Origin: Phytoplasma sp041276565
GTDB lineage: Bacteria > Bacillota_I > Bacilli_A > Acholeplasmatales > Acholeplasmataceae
Direction: 5' to 3'
DNA length: 12,686 nt
NCBI RefSeq assembly: GCF_041276565.1
Contig: NZ_JBGGGR010000007.1
Coordinates: 1-12,686, forward strand
The notes beneath the pieces are model-generated. The model made no database searches. It worked only from the letters and a program-made list of their open reading frames with translations, and was not told where the DNA came from. A program made the translations under genes and the position numbers. The stretch's first letter is position 1, and each line of letters opens with the position of its first letter. This document shows, one piece after another, positions 1-7,329 of this stretch.

Positions 1-130
1 TTAAATTTTTTTTATTTTTTTTTAATTTATAATTTTTAATTATAAAAATTTTTTAAAAAATTTTTTTATTTTTTAAAATTAAATAATTTTTGTAAGATAA
101 ATTATTGAGAAGGTTTTGATTGTTGTGAGA
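1..130. other. AT-rich leader upstream of nrdI-nrdE
   Basis: This stretch is almost entirely A and T, with long T and A runs, and contains no credible coding frame. A TATAAT hexamer at 28-33 could be a -10 element, but such hexamers arise easily by chance here and no good -35 box is visible. AGAAGG at 108-113 is the likely ribosome-binding site of the downstream gene. The window begins inside this stretch, so what lies upstream (for example nrdF) cannot be seen. Confidence 0.4.
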
Positions 131-2671
131 ATGAGTGAAATAAAAATAATTTATGATAGTTACGAAAAAGGAAATGTTTTTGATTTTGTAAAAAAATTTA
201 AAAATTTTGAATCAGAAAACATTAATAATTTCAGTAACGATAATAACAAAAAAATTTTTTTAATAACTAAAACTGTTAGATTCGGCGAATTACCTGACAC
301 AACCGAAAAGTTTTTAAAAAAATATTCTTCTTTAGTTATTGGAACTGCTGTTTCAGGAAATAGAAATTATGGAAAAAATTTCGGAAAAGCAGGAGAAATA
401 ATTGAAAAAAAATTCAATATTCCTTTAATTTTAAAATTTGAAGGAAAAGGATTCAACGAAGATTTTTTATATTTAGAACAATGGTTAAATAATTATTGTT
501 CAGACAAAAAAGATAACCAATTAGAAACTAAAAATAATAATTTAGAAACAAAAGAAATTCCTTCAGAAAAACAAGACAATCACGTAATTCCATATTATAT
601 TATTTTAAATAATGAAATTATAGACAGTGACGGAAATATTAAAGATTTAGAAAAAGATCAAGAAGCTTTAAAAAATTTTTTCAAAGAAGAATTTAATCCA
701 AAATTAAAAAGATTTAATACTTTAAAAGAAAAAATAGATTTTTTAGTTAATAATGATTATTATGAAAAAGAATTTTTAGATTTATATAGTTTTAAACAAA
801 TAAAAGAAATTTATCAATTTGCTTATAATGAAAATTTCAAATTTCCTTCTTTTATTGGAGCTTTTAAATTTTATAAAGATTACGCTTTAAAAACTAGAGA
901 TAAAAAATTCTATTTAGAAAATTACGAAGATAGATTATCAGTTAATGCTCTTTATCATGCTTCTGGTAATTTCGCTATGGCTAAAGAATTAATTTATCAT
1001 TTGATGAAACAAAACTTTACTCCTTCAACACCTACTTTATTAAATACTGGTTTGAAAAAAAGAGGAGAATTTGTTTCTTGTTTCCTTTTAGAAGCGGGCG
1101 ATTCTTTAAATGATATTTCAAGAATTTTAGAATTTTCAATGCAATTATCAAAACTTGGTGGTGGAGTTTCCATTAATCTTACTAATTTGAGAGCCAAAGG
1201 AGAAAGTATTAAAGAAATCAATAATTCCAGTAAAGGAGTTATTGGGGTTGCTAAATTATTAGATCACGCTTTCCGTTACGCAGATCAAATGGGACAAAGA
1301 TTAGGAGCAGGAGCAATTTATTTAAATGTTTTCCACTCTGATATTGAAGATTTCTTAAATTCTAAAAAATTAAATGCTGATGATGATATTCGTTTAAAAA
1401 CTTTATCTTTGGGAGTTGTAATTCCTGATAAAATGTTAGAATTAGCTAAAAATAATCAAAAAATGGCTGTTTTTTATCCTCATACTGTTTTTAAAGAATA
1501 TAATTTAAATTTCGCTGATGTAACTGCCGACATTGAAAAATGGTATGATATTTTATTAGAAAATCCTCGAGTTAAAAAAAGATTTATTAATCCTCGTTCT
1601 TTGTTAGAAGTAATATCTCAACTTCAAGGAGAATCAGGATATCCATACATAATGTTTAGTGATAATGTTAATAGAGAAAACGTTTTTGAAAATAAAATTA
1701 AATTTTCAAATTTATGTACAGAAATTTTACAACCAACTATTACTTCTTCTTATGCTGATTATAATGAAAAAGAAAATGATCAAATAGGAATGGATGTTTC
1801 TTGTAATTTATCTTCTGGTCATATGACTAATATGATTAAAAATAAAGCAATAAAAGAAACTGTTTTTGCAGCAATGGAAATAATGAATTCAGTATCAGAA
1901 AAAACAAATATAAAACATGTTCCAGCTGTTGCTAAAGCTAATAATCTTAATAGAAGTGTTGGTTTTGGTATTATGGGACACCATGGTTTTATCGCTGAAC
2001 AAATGATTGAATTTGGAAGCAAAGAAGATATCGAATTAATAGATGTTTTCTTTAATATGATAAATTATTACTCTTTACTTCATTCTTCTTTAAAATCTAA
2101 AGAAACAGGTCTTGTTTTTCATGATTTTAAAAAAACAGATTATGCTAATGGAAAATATTTCGAAAACAAAAAAGCTATTTTTCCTTCTTTATCAAAAGTA
2201 AAATCTATTTTCGAAGGAATAGAAATTCCAAGTGATGAAGATTGGAAAAACTTAAAAGAACACGTTAAAAAACACGGTTTATATAATTCACATCGTTTAG
2301 CAGTTGCTCCAAATGGTTCTATCGGTTATATTATGTCAGCTACTCCATCTTTAACACCTATCAAACAATTAGTAGAAGAAAGAACTTACGGTAATTCAAA
2401 AACTTATTTTCCTGCTCCTGGATTAAAAGATTTTTCTTTTATGTATCAAACAGCTTATAAAATGGATAAGTTCAAAATAATTGATGTTATCGCTACTGCA
2501 CAAAAACATGTTGATCAAGGTATTTCTTTTGAATTATGTATTACTTCTGATGTAACAACACGTGGATTACAAAAATATTATTTATATGCTCATCATAAAG
2601 GCGTTAAAACACTTTATTATACTCGTACACAAAAATTAAAAGTTGCTGAATGTGAAAGTTGCGGAGTTTAA
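131..2671 (+). CDS. nrdE: NrdI-NrdE fusion: class Ib ribonucleotide reductase, flavodoxin plus catalytic alpha subunit
   Basis: The protein should reduce ribonucleoside diphosphates to deoxyribonucleotides in the cytoplasm, supplying DNA synthesis. Residues 1-122 resemble NrdI, the flavodoxin that activates the NrdF radical subunit: YDSYEKGNV (8-16), a phosphate-loop-like segment; TVRFGELP (48-55); and VSGNRNYG (74-81). A charged linker of about 30 residues (123-152) follows. Then comes a complete NrdE with VSC (Cys317), NLCTE (Cys529, Glu531), VSCNLSSG (Cys558), the radical-transfer tyrosines YY (829-830) and a C-terminal CESC redox pair (Cys841, Cys844). NrdI and NrdE are normally separate proteins of about 130 and 700 residues; here they are one reading frame. 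NrdF is not in the window. I chose ATG 131; GTG 125 and TTG 116 are in frame, and AGAAGG at 108-113 is better spaced for GTG 125 (11 nt) than for ATG (17 nt). The NrdE call is near certain, the NrdI call strong. Confidence 0.93.
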   Translation: MSEIKIIYDSYEKGNVFDFVKKFKNFESENINNFSNDNNKKIFLITKTVRFGELPDTTEKFLKKYSSLVIGTAVSGNRNYGKNFGKAGEIIEKKFNIPLILKFEGKGFNEDFLYLEQWLNNYCSDKKDNQLETKNNNLETKEIPSEKQDNHVIPYYIILNNEIIDSDGNIKDLEKDQEALKNFFKEEFNPKLKRFNTLKEKIDFLVNNDYYEKEFLDLYSFKQIKEIYQFAYNENFKFPSFIGAFKFYKDYALKTRDKKFYLENYEDRLSVNALYHASGNFAMAKELIYHLMKQNFTPSTPTLLNTGLKKRGEFVSCFLLEAGDSLNDISRILEFSMQLSKLGGGVSINLTNLRAKGESIKEINNSSKGVIGVAKLLDHAFRYADQMGQRLGAGAIYLNVFHSDIEDFLNSKKLNADDDIRLKTLSLGVVIPDKMLELAKNNQKMAVFYPHTVFKEYNLNFADVTADIEKWYDILLENPRVKKRFINPRSLLEVISQLQGESGYPYIMFSDNVNRENVFENKIKFSNLCTEILQPTITSSYADYNEKENDQIGMDVSCNLSSGHMTNMIKNKAIKETVFAAMEIMNSVSEKTNIKHVPAVAKANNLNRSVGFGIMGHHGFIAEQMIEFGSKEDIELIDVFFNMINYYSLLHSSLKSKETGLVFHDFKKTDYANGKYFENKKAIFPSLSKVKSIFEGIEIPSDEDWKNLKEHVKKHGLYNSHRLAVAPNGSIGYIMSATPSLTPIKQLVEERTYGNSKTYFPAPGLKDFSFMYQTAYKMDKFKIIDVIATAQKHVDQGISFELCITSDVTTRGLQKYYLYAHHKGVKTLYYTRTQKLKVAECESCGV

Positions 2672-2689
2672 TTTTTTTAAAGTAAGAAA

Positions 2690-2718
2690 TTTTTTAAAAT
2701 TCAGACAATTTTAAAAAA
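2690..2718 (+). terminator. AT-only hairpin between nrdI-nrdE and dnaA
   Basis: A perfect 12-bp stem pairs TTTTTTAAAATT (2690-2701) with AATTTTAAAAAA (2707-2718) around the 5-nt loop CAGAC. A run of five T follows at 2720-2724. The shape matches an intrinsic terminator without G-C pairs, as expected in so AT-rich a genome. It could equally be an mRNA 3'-end stabiliser, or a chance palindrome. It sits 18 nt after the nrdI-nrdE stop and ends 21 nt before the dnaA start. Confidence 0.45.
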
Positions 2719-2739
2719 GTTTTTAAAAGGTAAATTTAA

Positions 2740-4095
2740 ATGGAAGAACAAAAAGATTCAAAAGAAGATATTTGGAAAAATATTTTAAAAGATTTATCTT
2801 TTATTTATAATGAAAAGGTTTTTGAGGAAACCTTTTCTAATGTTGAATTATATAAAGTTGAAAATGGAGTTTTTTTTATTTTAGTTGAAAATGAATTTAT
2901 TAAAAATAAAATTTTAAATATTTATTTAAATAAAATGGAAAAAATTTCCAAAAAATATTCTAAACAAAAAATTTATTTTGAATTTATTTTTAAAGAAAAA
3001 AATAAACCTAAAACAAAATTATTAAAAGAAGAAAAAAAAACATCTTTTGAACATTATCAAAATAATTTAAATCCTAATTATACTTTTAATAATTTTGTTA
3101 CAGGCGAAAGCAATTTTTTTGCTTTTGAAATGGCTAAAAGAATTGCTACTTCAGAAAAAACAGAAATTAATCCTTTGTATATTTTCGGTTCTGTCGGCTT
3201 AGGAAAAACCCATTTAATGCAAGCTATCGGAAATTATATTATAAAAAAAAATTCTAAAAAAAAAGTTTTATATATTAAAGTAGATGAATTTATAGAGGAT
3301 TTTACTAGTAATTTAAGAAAAGAACAAATGGAAAACTTCAATAAAAAATATAGAAATATTGATGTTTTTTTAGTAGATGATATTCAAACAATATCTGAAG
3401 CGCCTCGAACACAAATGGAATTTTTTAAAATTTTTGATTATCTTAATTTTAATAAAAAACAAATAGTTATTACAAGTGATAAAGCTGTTTCTGAATTAAG
3501 TAATATTATGCAAAGGTTAACTAATCGTTTTCAGGCAGGATTAATAGTAGATATTAAAAATCCTGACAATAAACATCGTTTAGATATTTTAAAAAAAAAG
3601 ACATTAGTTATTCAAGGAAGTAAATTTGAAATAAAAAAAGAGATTTTAAATTTTATTTCTTTGAATTTTTATGATAATATAAGGGAAATGGAAGGAGCTT
3701 TAATTAGACTTTTAAGTTATATTCAAATTTATCAATTAAAAATTGATTTAAAAAACACAAAAGAAGCTTTAGAACCTTTATTAAAAAATAAAAAAAGCAT
3801 TAATCAAGAAGAAGAAGACGCAGAAAAAATAAAAAATATAATAAGTCATTTTTACAATATTAATGTAAAAGAATTAGTTGGAAAAAAAAGAGGTTATAAA
3901 TATACCTTACCGAGGCAAATTACAATTTATTTTTTAAAAAAAGTAAATAATTTTTCTTATAAAACAATAGGTTTTCTTTTAAATAAAAAATATTATTGTA
4001 TTTATAAAGCTTATAAAACAATTGAACAAAAAATAGAAAAAGACGAAGAACTAAAAAAAGTTATTGAATTTATTTTTAAAAAGATAAATAAATAA
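2740..4095 (+). CDS. dnaA: chromosomal replication initiator protein DnaA
   Basis: DnaA binds origin DNA, forms an ATP-dependent filament, melts the origin and helps load the helicase. At 451 residues it has family length. Domain I (about 1-85) is followed by a short lysine-rich linker. The AAA+ domain III shows Walker A GSVGLGKT (150-157; the second Gly of the usual GGVGLGKT is Ser), Walker B LVDDIQ (211-216), sensor-1 TSD (245-247) and box VII RLTNRF (259-264). Domain IV (about 340-451) keeps GKKRGY and LPRQI. Its family signature RDHTTV, which reads the DnaA box, aligns with KKYYCI (416-421) after a one-residue gap. DNA specificity may therefore be altered. AAAAGG lies 8 nt before the ATG. 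The gene is followed by dnaN after 30 nt, the usual bacterial order. Two nine-A runs at about 3243-3264 are slippage-prone. Identity is secure. Confidence 0.96.
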   Translation: MEEQKDSKEDIWKNILKDLSFIYNEKVFEETFSNVELYKVENGVFFILVENEFIKNKILNIYLNKMEKISKKYSKQKIYFEFIFKEKNKPKTKLLKEEKKTSFEHYQNNLNPNYTFNNFVTGESNFFAFEMAKRIATSEKTEINPLYIFGSVGLGKTHLMQAIGNYIIKKNSKKKVLYIKVDEFIEDFTSNLRKEQMENFNKKYRNIDVFLVDDIQTISEAPRTQMEFFKIFDYLNFNKKQIVITSDKAVSELSNIMQRLTNRFQAGLIVDIKNPDNKHRLDILKKKTLVIQGSKFEIKKEILNFISLNFYDNIREMEGALIRLLSYIQIYQLKIDLKNTKEALEPLLKNKKSINQEEEDAEKIKNIISHFYNINVKELVGKKRGYKYTLPRQITIYFLKKVNNFSYKTIGFLLNKKYYCIYKAYKTIEQKIEKDEELKKVIEFIFKKINK

Positions 4096-4125
4096 AAGTA
4101 ATTTAAAGAAAAAAGAAATTAAAAT

Positions 4126-5262
4126 ATGGAATTCGAGATTAAAAAAGAAGTTTTTTTGCATTATTTGAATCAAATTCAAAAAATCATTCCTTATAAAACT
4201 TTTTTTCCTGTTTATTGCTATATAAAAATGACCATTAAAGAAAATGTTTTATTTTTAGAAGGAAATAATGCTAATTTTGTTGTCAAAATCAAAATAGAAG
4301 ACAAAAGTTTAAAAACAAAAGAAGAAGGATCTTTGGTTTTATTAGGAAAAAATTTTTTTGATATTGTTAAAAAAATAGATTTCAATTTTGTTAAAATATC
4401 TTCTTTAGAAGATAAATTTTTAATTATTAAAACTGATTATTCTAGATATAAGTTGAAATTAATTGAATTAAATAATTTTCCTTTAAATAATTTTGTTTTT
4501 GATTATGATAATTTTTTTGAGATCAAAACAGATTTATTCAAAAGAATTATTGAAGAAATTATTATTGTCACTTCAAAAGAAAAACAAAAAAATGTGTTAA
4601 CAGGTGTTAATTTAACTTATCGCTCTTCTTCTTTAATAGCTTCAGCTACTGATTCTTTTCGCTTAGGCCAGAAAAAAATTGATTTAGATATAAATTGTTC
4701 TGATTTTGATATTATTATTCCAGGTAAAAGTTTAGAAGAATTATTAAAACTTTTAGAACAACAAAAAGATGATATGGTTAAAATATCAATAACCAAAAAA
4801 AATTTTTTTTTAAAAACTAATTCTTTAGATTTCCAATCTTCTCTTTTGGAAGGTAGTTATCCTCAAATAAATTTATCTAAAAAAAATAATTTGTTTAATT
4901 TTTTCAAAATAAATAAAAATAATTTAATTAAAATTTTAGAAAGAGTTTCTTTATTTTTACCTAAAGATAGAATTTTTTTAGATAATGTTGTTGAATTTAT
5001 AATTGATAAAAGCAAAAAAATAAAAATTTTTTCTAATAGTGAAGAAATCGGAAACGCATTAGAAGAAATAGAAACTTCAGAAATTTTAATTAACGAACAA
5101 ACAAATGTTTTTTTTAATATAAAACATTTAGAAGAAATTTTAAAAATTTTTCCTAGTGAGGAAATCACGTTTTCTTTCGAAAACTCTTTTAAACCTTTTC
5201 TTATCGCGAGTGAAGAAGAAAAAACAATTTTATATTTAATTTCACCTTTTTATATGAAATAA
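4126..5262 (+). CDS. dnaN: DNA polymerase III beta subunit (sliding clamp)
   Basis: The beta clamp is a ring-forming dimer that encircles DNA and tethers the replicative polymerase and repair proteins. Its 378 residues match the family and should form three similar clamp domains of about 125 residues. Recognisable segments are VLTGVNL in the middle domain, ATDSFRL (174-180; usually ATDSHRL, so the conserved His is Phe), IIPGKSLEEL, LLEGSYPQI and the C-terminal ISPFYMK, equivalent to the usual LILPVR-type ending near the partner-binding pocket. It lies 30 nt after dnaA on the same strand, so the two are probably co-transcribed. Only a weak purine-rich stretch (AAAGAAAAAAGAAA) precedes the ATG. 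Sequence divergence is high, as expected from the base composition, but family and context agree. Confidence 0.95.
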   Translation: MEFEIKKEVFLHYLNQIQKIIPYKTFFPVYCYIKMTIKENVLFLEGNNANFVVKIKIEDKSLKTKEEGSLVLLGKNFFDIVKKIDFNFVKISSLEDKFLIIKTDYSRYKLKLIELNNFPLNNFVFDYDNFFEIKTDLFKRIIEEIIIVTSKEKQKNVLTGVNLTYRSSSLIASATDSFRLGQKKIDLDINCSDFDIIIPGKSLEELLKLLEQQKDDMVKISITKKNFFLKTNSLDFQSSLLEGSYPQINLSKKNNLFNFFKINKNNLIKILERVSLFLPKDRIFLDNVVEFIIDKSKKIKIFSNSEEIGNALEEIETSEILINEQTNVFFNIKHLEEILKIFPSEEITFSFENSFKPFLIASEEEKTILYLISPFYMK

Positions 5263-5311
5263 TTTTATATTTCAAAAAAAAATTACAAAAGGATTTTATT
5301 TTAAAAAGATT

Positions 5312-6184
5312 ATGATTATTAAACAAAAAAATAAAAAGATTAACAAAAACAAAGTAAAATCTTTATTTTCCGAACTTGGTTTTAAAGCAAAAATATGTTT
5401 TTTTTGTTTAATAACCATAGCGACAATTACTTTTTTGTTGGAAATGTTTGCTAAAAAATCAACAACAGAATGTCCACCGGATAAATTATTAAAAAGAATT
5501 TGTAAAATACCTTTTTATTTCACTTATCAAATGGTTGTATCAGTAATAATAATTTTATTCACATCTTTTTTTAAAATTAAAAATAAAAAAATATATTCTA
5601 TATTGTTTTATGCAGTGGCAGTCAATACTCTTTTGACGTTTTTATTTTATAATTTATTTTTGATTCCTATTTTTGGAGAAAATAGTAAGTTAATTATTTT
5701 GTTAAGGAATTTGAAGGACTTCAACAGTTTTGATTTAGATCGAAATATTTGGTATATTGTAGACGTTTTACAACATATTATTGTACCTTTACCTTTTTTT
5801 TTATTTTTTTTCTTTTGTTTCCCTTTTTATTTAAGTAAAAAGAAAGATTATTTTTATACTTTTTTACATCCTTTAATTTATTTATTTGTTTGGTTTTTGG
5901 TTATCGTTGGTTTTTCCGGAAGTAGTCGGTTTGATAGTTGCAAAGAAGATTCTAAATCAAATTATTCAAAAATGGAACGCATAAAAGAATGTAAACAAGT
6001 ACCTTATCCAAGTTTACAATGTCCTTTTCATGGAAACATTATTTTTAAGTCGTTTTCTGCAGAAGATGAACATTGTTTATATAAAAACTTATTTTTAGTT
6101 TTAGCTAGAATAATAGTTTTAACTTTGTTTTTTGCTATTGTATTTTTTTATATATTTGATTTTAGAAAAAAGGTTTATCAATAA
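5312..6184 (+). CDS. six-segment membrane protein, possibly Pr6Pr-like
   Basis: This 290-residue protein has a lysine-rich, probably cytoplasmic N-terminus and about six hydrophobic segments: 27-47, 66-87, 95-118, 146-174, 184-205 and 258-284. Between the fifth and sixth is a hydrophilic loop of about 50 residues with several cysteines. The segment with VLQHIIVPLPFF (His155, Pro159), followed by FLHPLIYLFVW (184-194), resembles the Pr6Pr/FAR-17a-like family of six-helix membrane proteins, which has no established function in bacteria. I recognise this pattern only from memory and would accept 'hypothetical membrane protein' instead. There is no signal peptide distinct from the first helix. 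The gene lies 49 nt after dnaN and 2 nt before trpS, suggesting co-expression with both and translational coupling to trpS. AAAAGG at 5287-5292 is rather far from the ATG. Confidence 0.75.
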   Translation: MIIKQKNKKINKNKVKSLFSELGFKAKICFFCLITIATITFLLEMFAKKSTTECPPDKLLKRICKIPFYFTYQMVVSVIIILFTSFFKIKNKKIYSILFYAVAVNTLLTFLFYNLFLIPIFGENSKLIILLRNLKDFNSFDLDRNIWYIVDVLQHIIVPLPFFLFFFFCFPFYLSKKKDYFYTFLHPLIYLFVWFLVIVGFSGSSRFDSCKEDSKSNYSKMERIKECKQVPYPSLQCPFHGNIIFKSFSAEDEHCLYKNLFLVLARIIVLTLFFAIVFFYIFDFRKKVYQ

Positions 6185-6186
6185 AT

Positions 6187-7206
6187 ATGTTTTTTAAAGA
6201 AAAAAAAAGATTAATTACAGGTATTAAACCTACAGGTGATTTAACTTTAGGAAATTATATAGGTTTAATAAAACCTTTCGTTCTTTTTCAAGAAAAAAAA
6301 TTTCAAGAATATGAATTTTATTTTTTTATTGCGGATTTACACGCTTTAACTAATTTTCAAGAACCAACTTTATTAAAACAAAGAATTATTGAACTTTTAT
6401 ATTTTTGTTTAGCTTCCGGAATAAATTTAGATCAAACCAATATATTTATTCAATCTGAAATACCTCAACATCCTTATTTAAGTTATATAATGGAATCTAC
6501 TTCTTATTTAGGAGAATTACAAAGAATGATCCAATTTAAAGAAAAGAAAAATTCATTAGATACAACTAGAACATCTATTTTTACTTATCCTATTTTAATG
6601 TCTTCTGACATTTTACTTTATGATTCGGATGTTGTTGTTGTTGGTTCTGATCAAGAACAACATTTAGAGTTAACTCGTGTTTTAGCTAAAAGATTTAATT
6701 ATTTATATGGAGAAACTTTTACTATTCCAAAGACTTTAAAATTGGGCAATATGGTAAAATCTTTAAATCAACCTCAAAAAAAAATGAGTAAAAGTTCTTC
6801 AAAAATGGGTTTTGATGATAAAGGTTGTATTTATATTTTTGAAGATGTAAAAAATATAAGAAAAAAAATTTTAAGATCTGTTACTGATTCAGAAAATATT
6901 GTTCGATACAATATAGAAGAAAAACCCGGTATAAGTAATCTTTTAACTATTTATTCTTCTTTAAAAAAATGGGATTTTAAAAAAACAGAACAACATTTTC
7001 AAAATTTTTCTTATAAAGATTTTAAAGAAGAAGTTGCGAATGTAGTAGTTGAAGAAATTAAAAACATTCAAACAAAATATTTTTTTTTAAAAAAAAATGT
7101 TAGTTTAAAAGATATTTTAGAAAAAGGTACGCAAAAAGCTTTAAATATAGCTGATTTTAAATTAAAAGAAATAAAAAGAAAATTAGGATTAGAAATAAAT
7201 TTTTAA
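6187..7206 (+). CDS. trpS: tryptophanyl-tRNA synthetase
   Basis: This class I aminoacyl-tRNA synthetase charges tRNA-Trp with tryptophan at the expense of ATP. Its 339 residues fit the bacterial form. The N-terminus carries TGIKPTGDLTLGNYIG (11-26), in which TLGNYIG stands for the HIGH nucleotide-binding motif. ADLHALT and the GSDQEQHLELTR segment of the Trp pocket region follow. KMSKS is at 199-203, and the C-terminal helical part has KPGISNLLTIYS. It starts 2 nt after the stop of the membrane-protein gene, with AAAAAGG about 14 nt upstream, inside that gene, so translational coupling is likely. Tryptophan is encoded by TGG throughout the window, consistent with an enzyme serving a single Trp codon. 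A T9A9 tract at 7080-7097 encodes FFLKKN. Confidence 0.97.
   Translation: MFFKEKKRLITGIKPTGDLTLGNYIGLIKPFVLFQEKKFQEYEFYFFIADLHALTNFQEPTLLKQRIIELLYFCLASGINLDQTNIFIQSEIPQHPYLSYIMESTSYLGELQRMIQFKEKKNSLDTTRTSIFTYPILMSSDILLYDSDVVVVGSDQEQHLELTRVLAKRFNYLYGETFTIPKTLKLGNMVKSLNQPQKKMSKSSSKMGFDDKGCIYIFEDVKNIRKKILRSVTDSENIVRYNIEEKPGISNLLTIYSSLKKWDFKKTEQHFQNFSYKDFKEEVANVVVEEIKNIQTKYFFLKKNVSLKDILEKGTQKALNIADFKLKEIKRKLGLEINF
7080..7097. repeat. T9A9 perfect palindrome inside trpS
   Basis: Nine T are followed directly by nine A, giving an 18-bp self-complementary tract in the coding sequence (Phe299 to Asn304). It is a slippage-prone homopolymer junction and the longest uninterrupted tract of this type I noticed inside a gene here. 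The reading frame is intact across it. A function is not implied; base composition may explain it. Confidence 0.6.
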
Positions 7207-7240
7207 ATTTTTTTATTTTTTTAAAATAAATATATCCTAT

Positions 7241-7265
7241 TTGTTAAGAAAAAAGATATAATTTA
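7241..7265 (+). promoter_or_regulatory. promoter-like sequence of the helicase-nuclease gene
   Basis: GATATAATTTA (7255-7265) contains a perfect TATAAT -10 hexamer at 7257-7262, 67 nt before the start codon. TTGTTA at 7241-7246 resembles a -35 box, but the 10-bp spacer is too short for a classical sigma-A promoter. At the correct spacing I see no -35 match. The same 11 bases recur before the ATPase remnant at 12268-12278. The 123-nt gap after trpS supports an independent transcription start here. Confidence 0.35.
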
Positions 7266-7329
7266 GGTGAATTATAGATTATTAATATTCTAAATATTTT
7301 GATTTTTTCATATTGAAAGGAACTATTAA

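Noticed and set aside
116..130. TTG start at 116 giving five extra residues on the NrdI-NrdE fusion.
   Set aside because: The AGAAGG motif would be only 2 nt away, too close for initiation, and the NrdI fold begins right at the ATG 131 region. GTG 125 remains a fair alternative.
997..1221. Open frame on the minus strand within nrdE (others at 1819-2022, 4863-5168 and 7373-7567).
   Set aside because: Each lies wholly inside a well-supported + strand gene, has no recognisable motif and reads as the antisense shadow of AT-rich coding sequence.
2672..2739. Replication origin in the nrdI-nrdE/dnaA or dnaA/dnaN gap.
   Set aside because: The gaps are 68 and 30 nt and contain no DnaA-box-like sequence. 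The first is mostly a hairpin.
7203..7230. Terminator after trpS in the T-rich stretch ATTTTTTTATTTTTTTAAAA.
   Set aside because: The stretch is T-rich but forms no clear stem of useful length, so it is indistinguishable from background composition.
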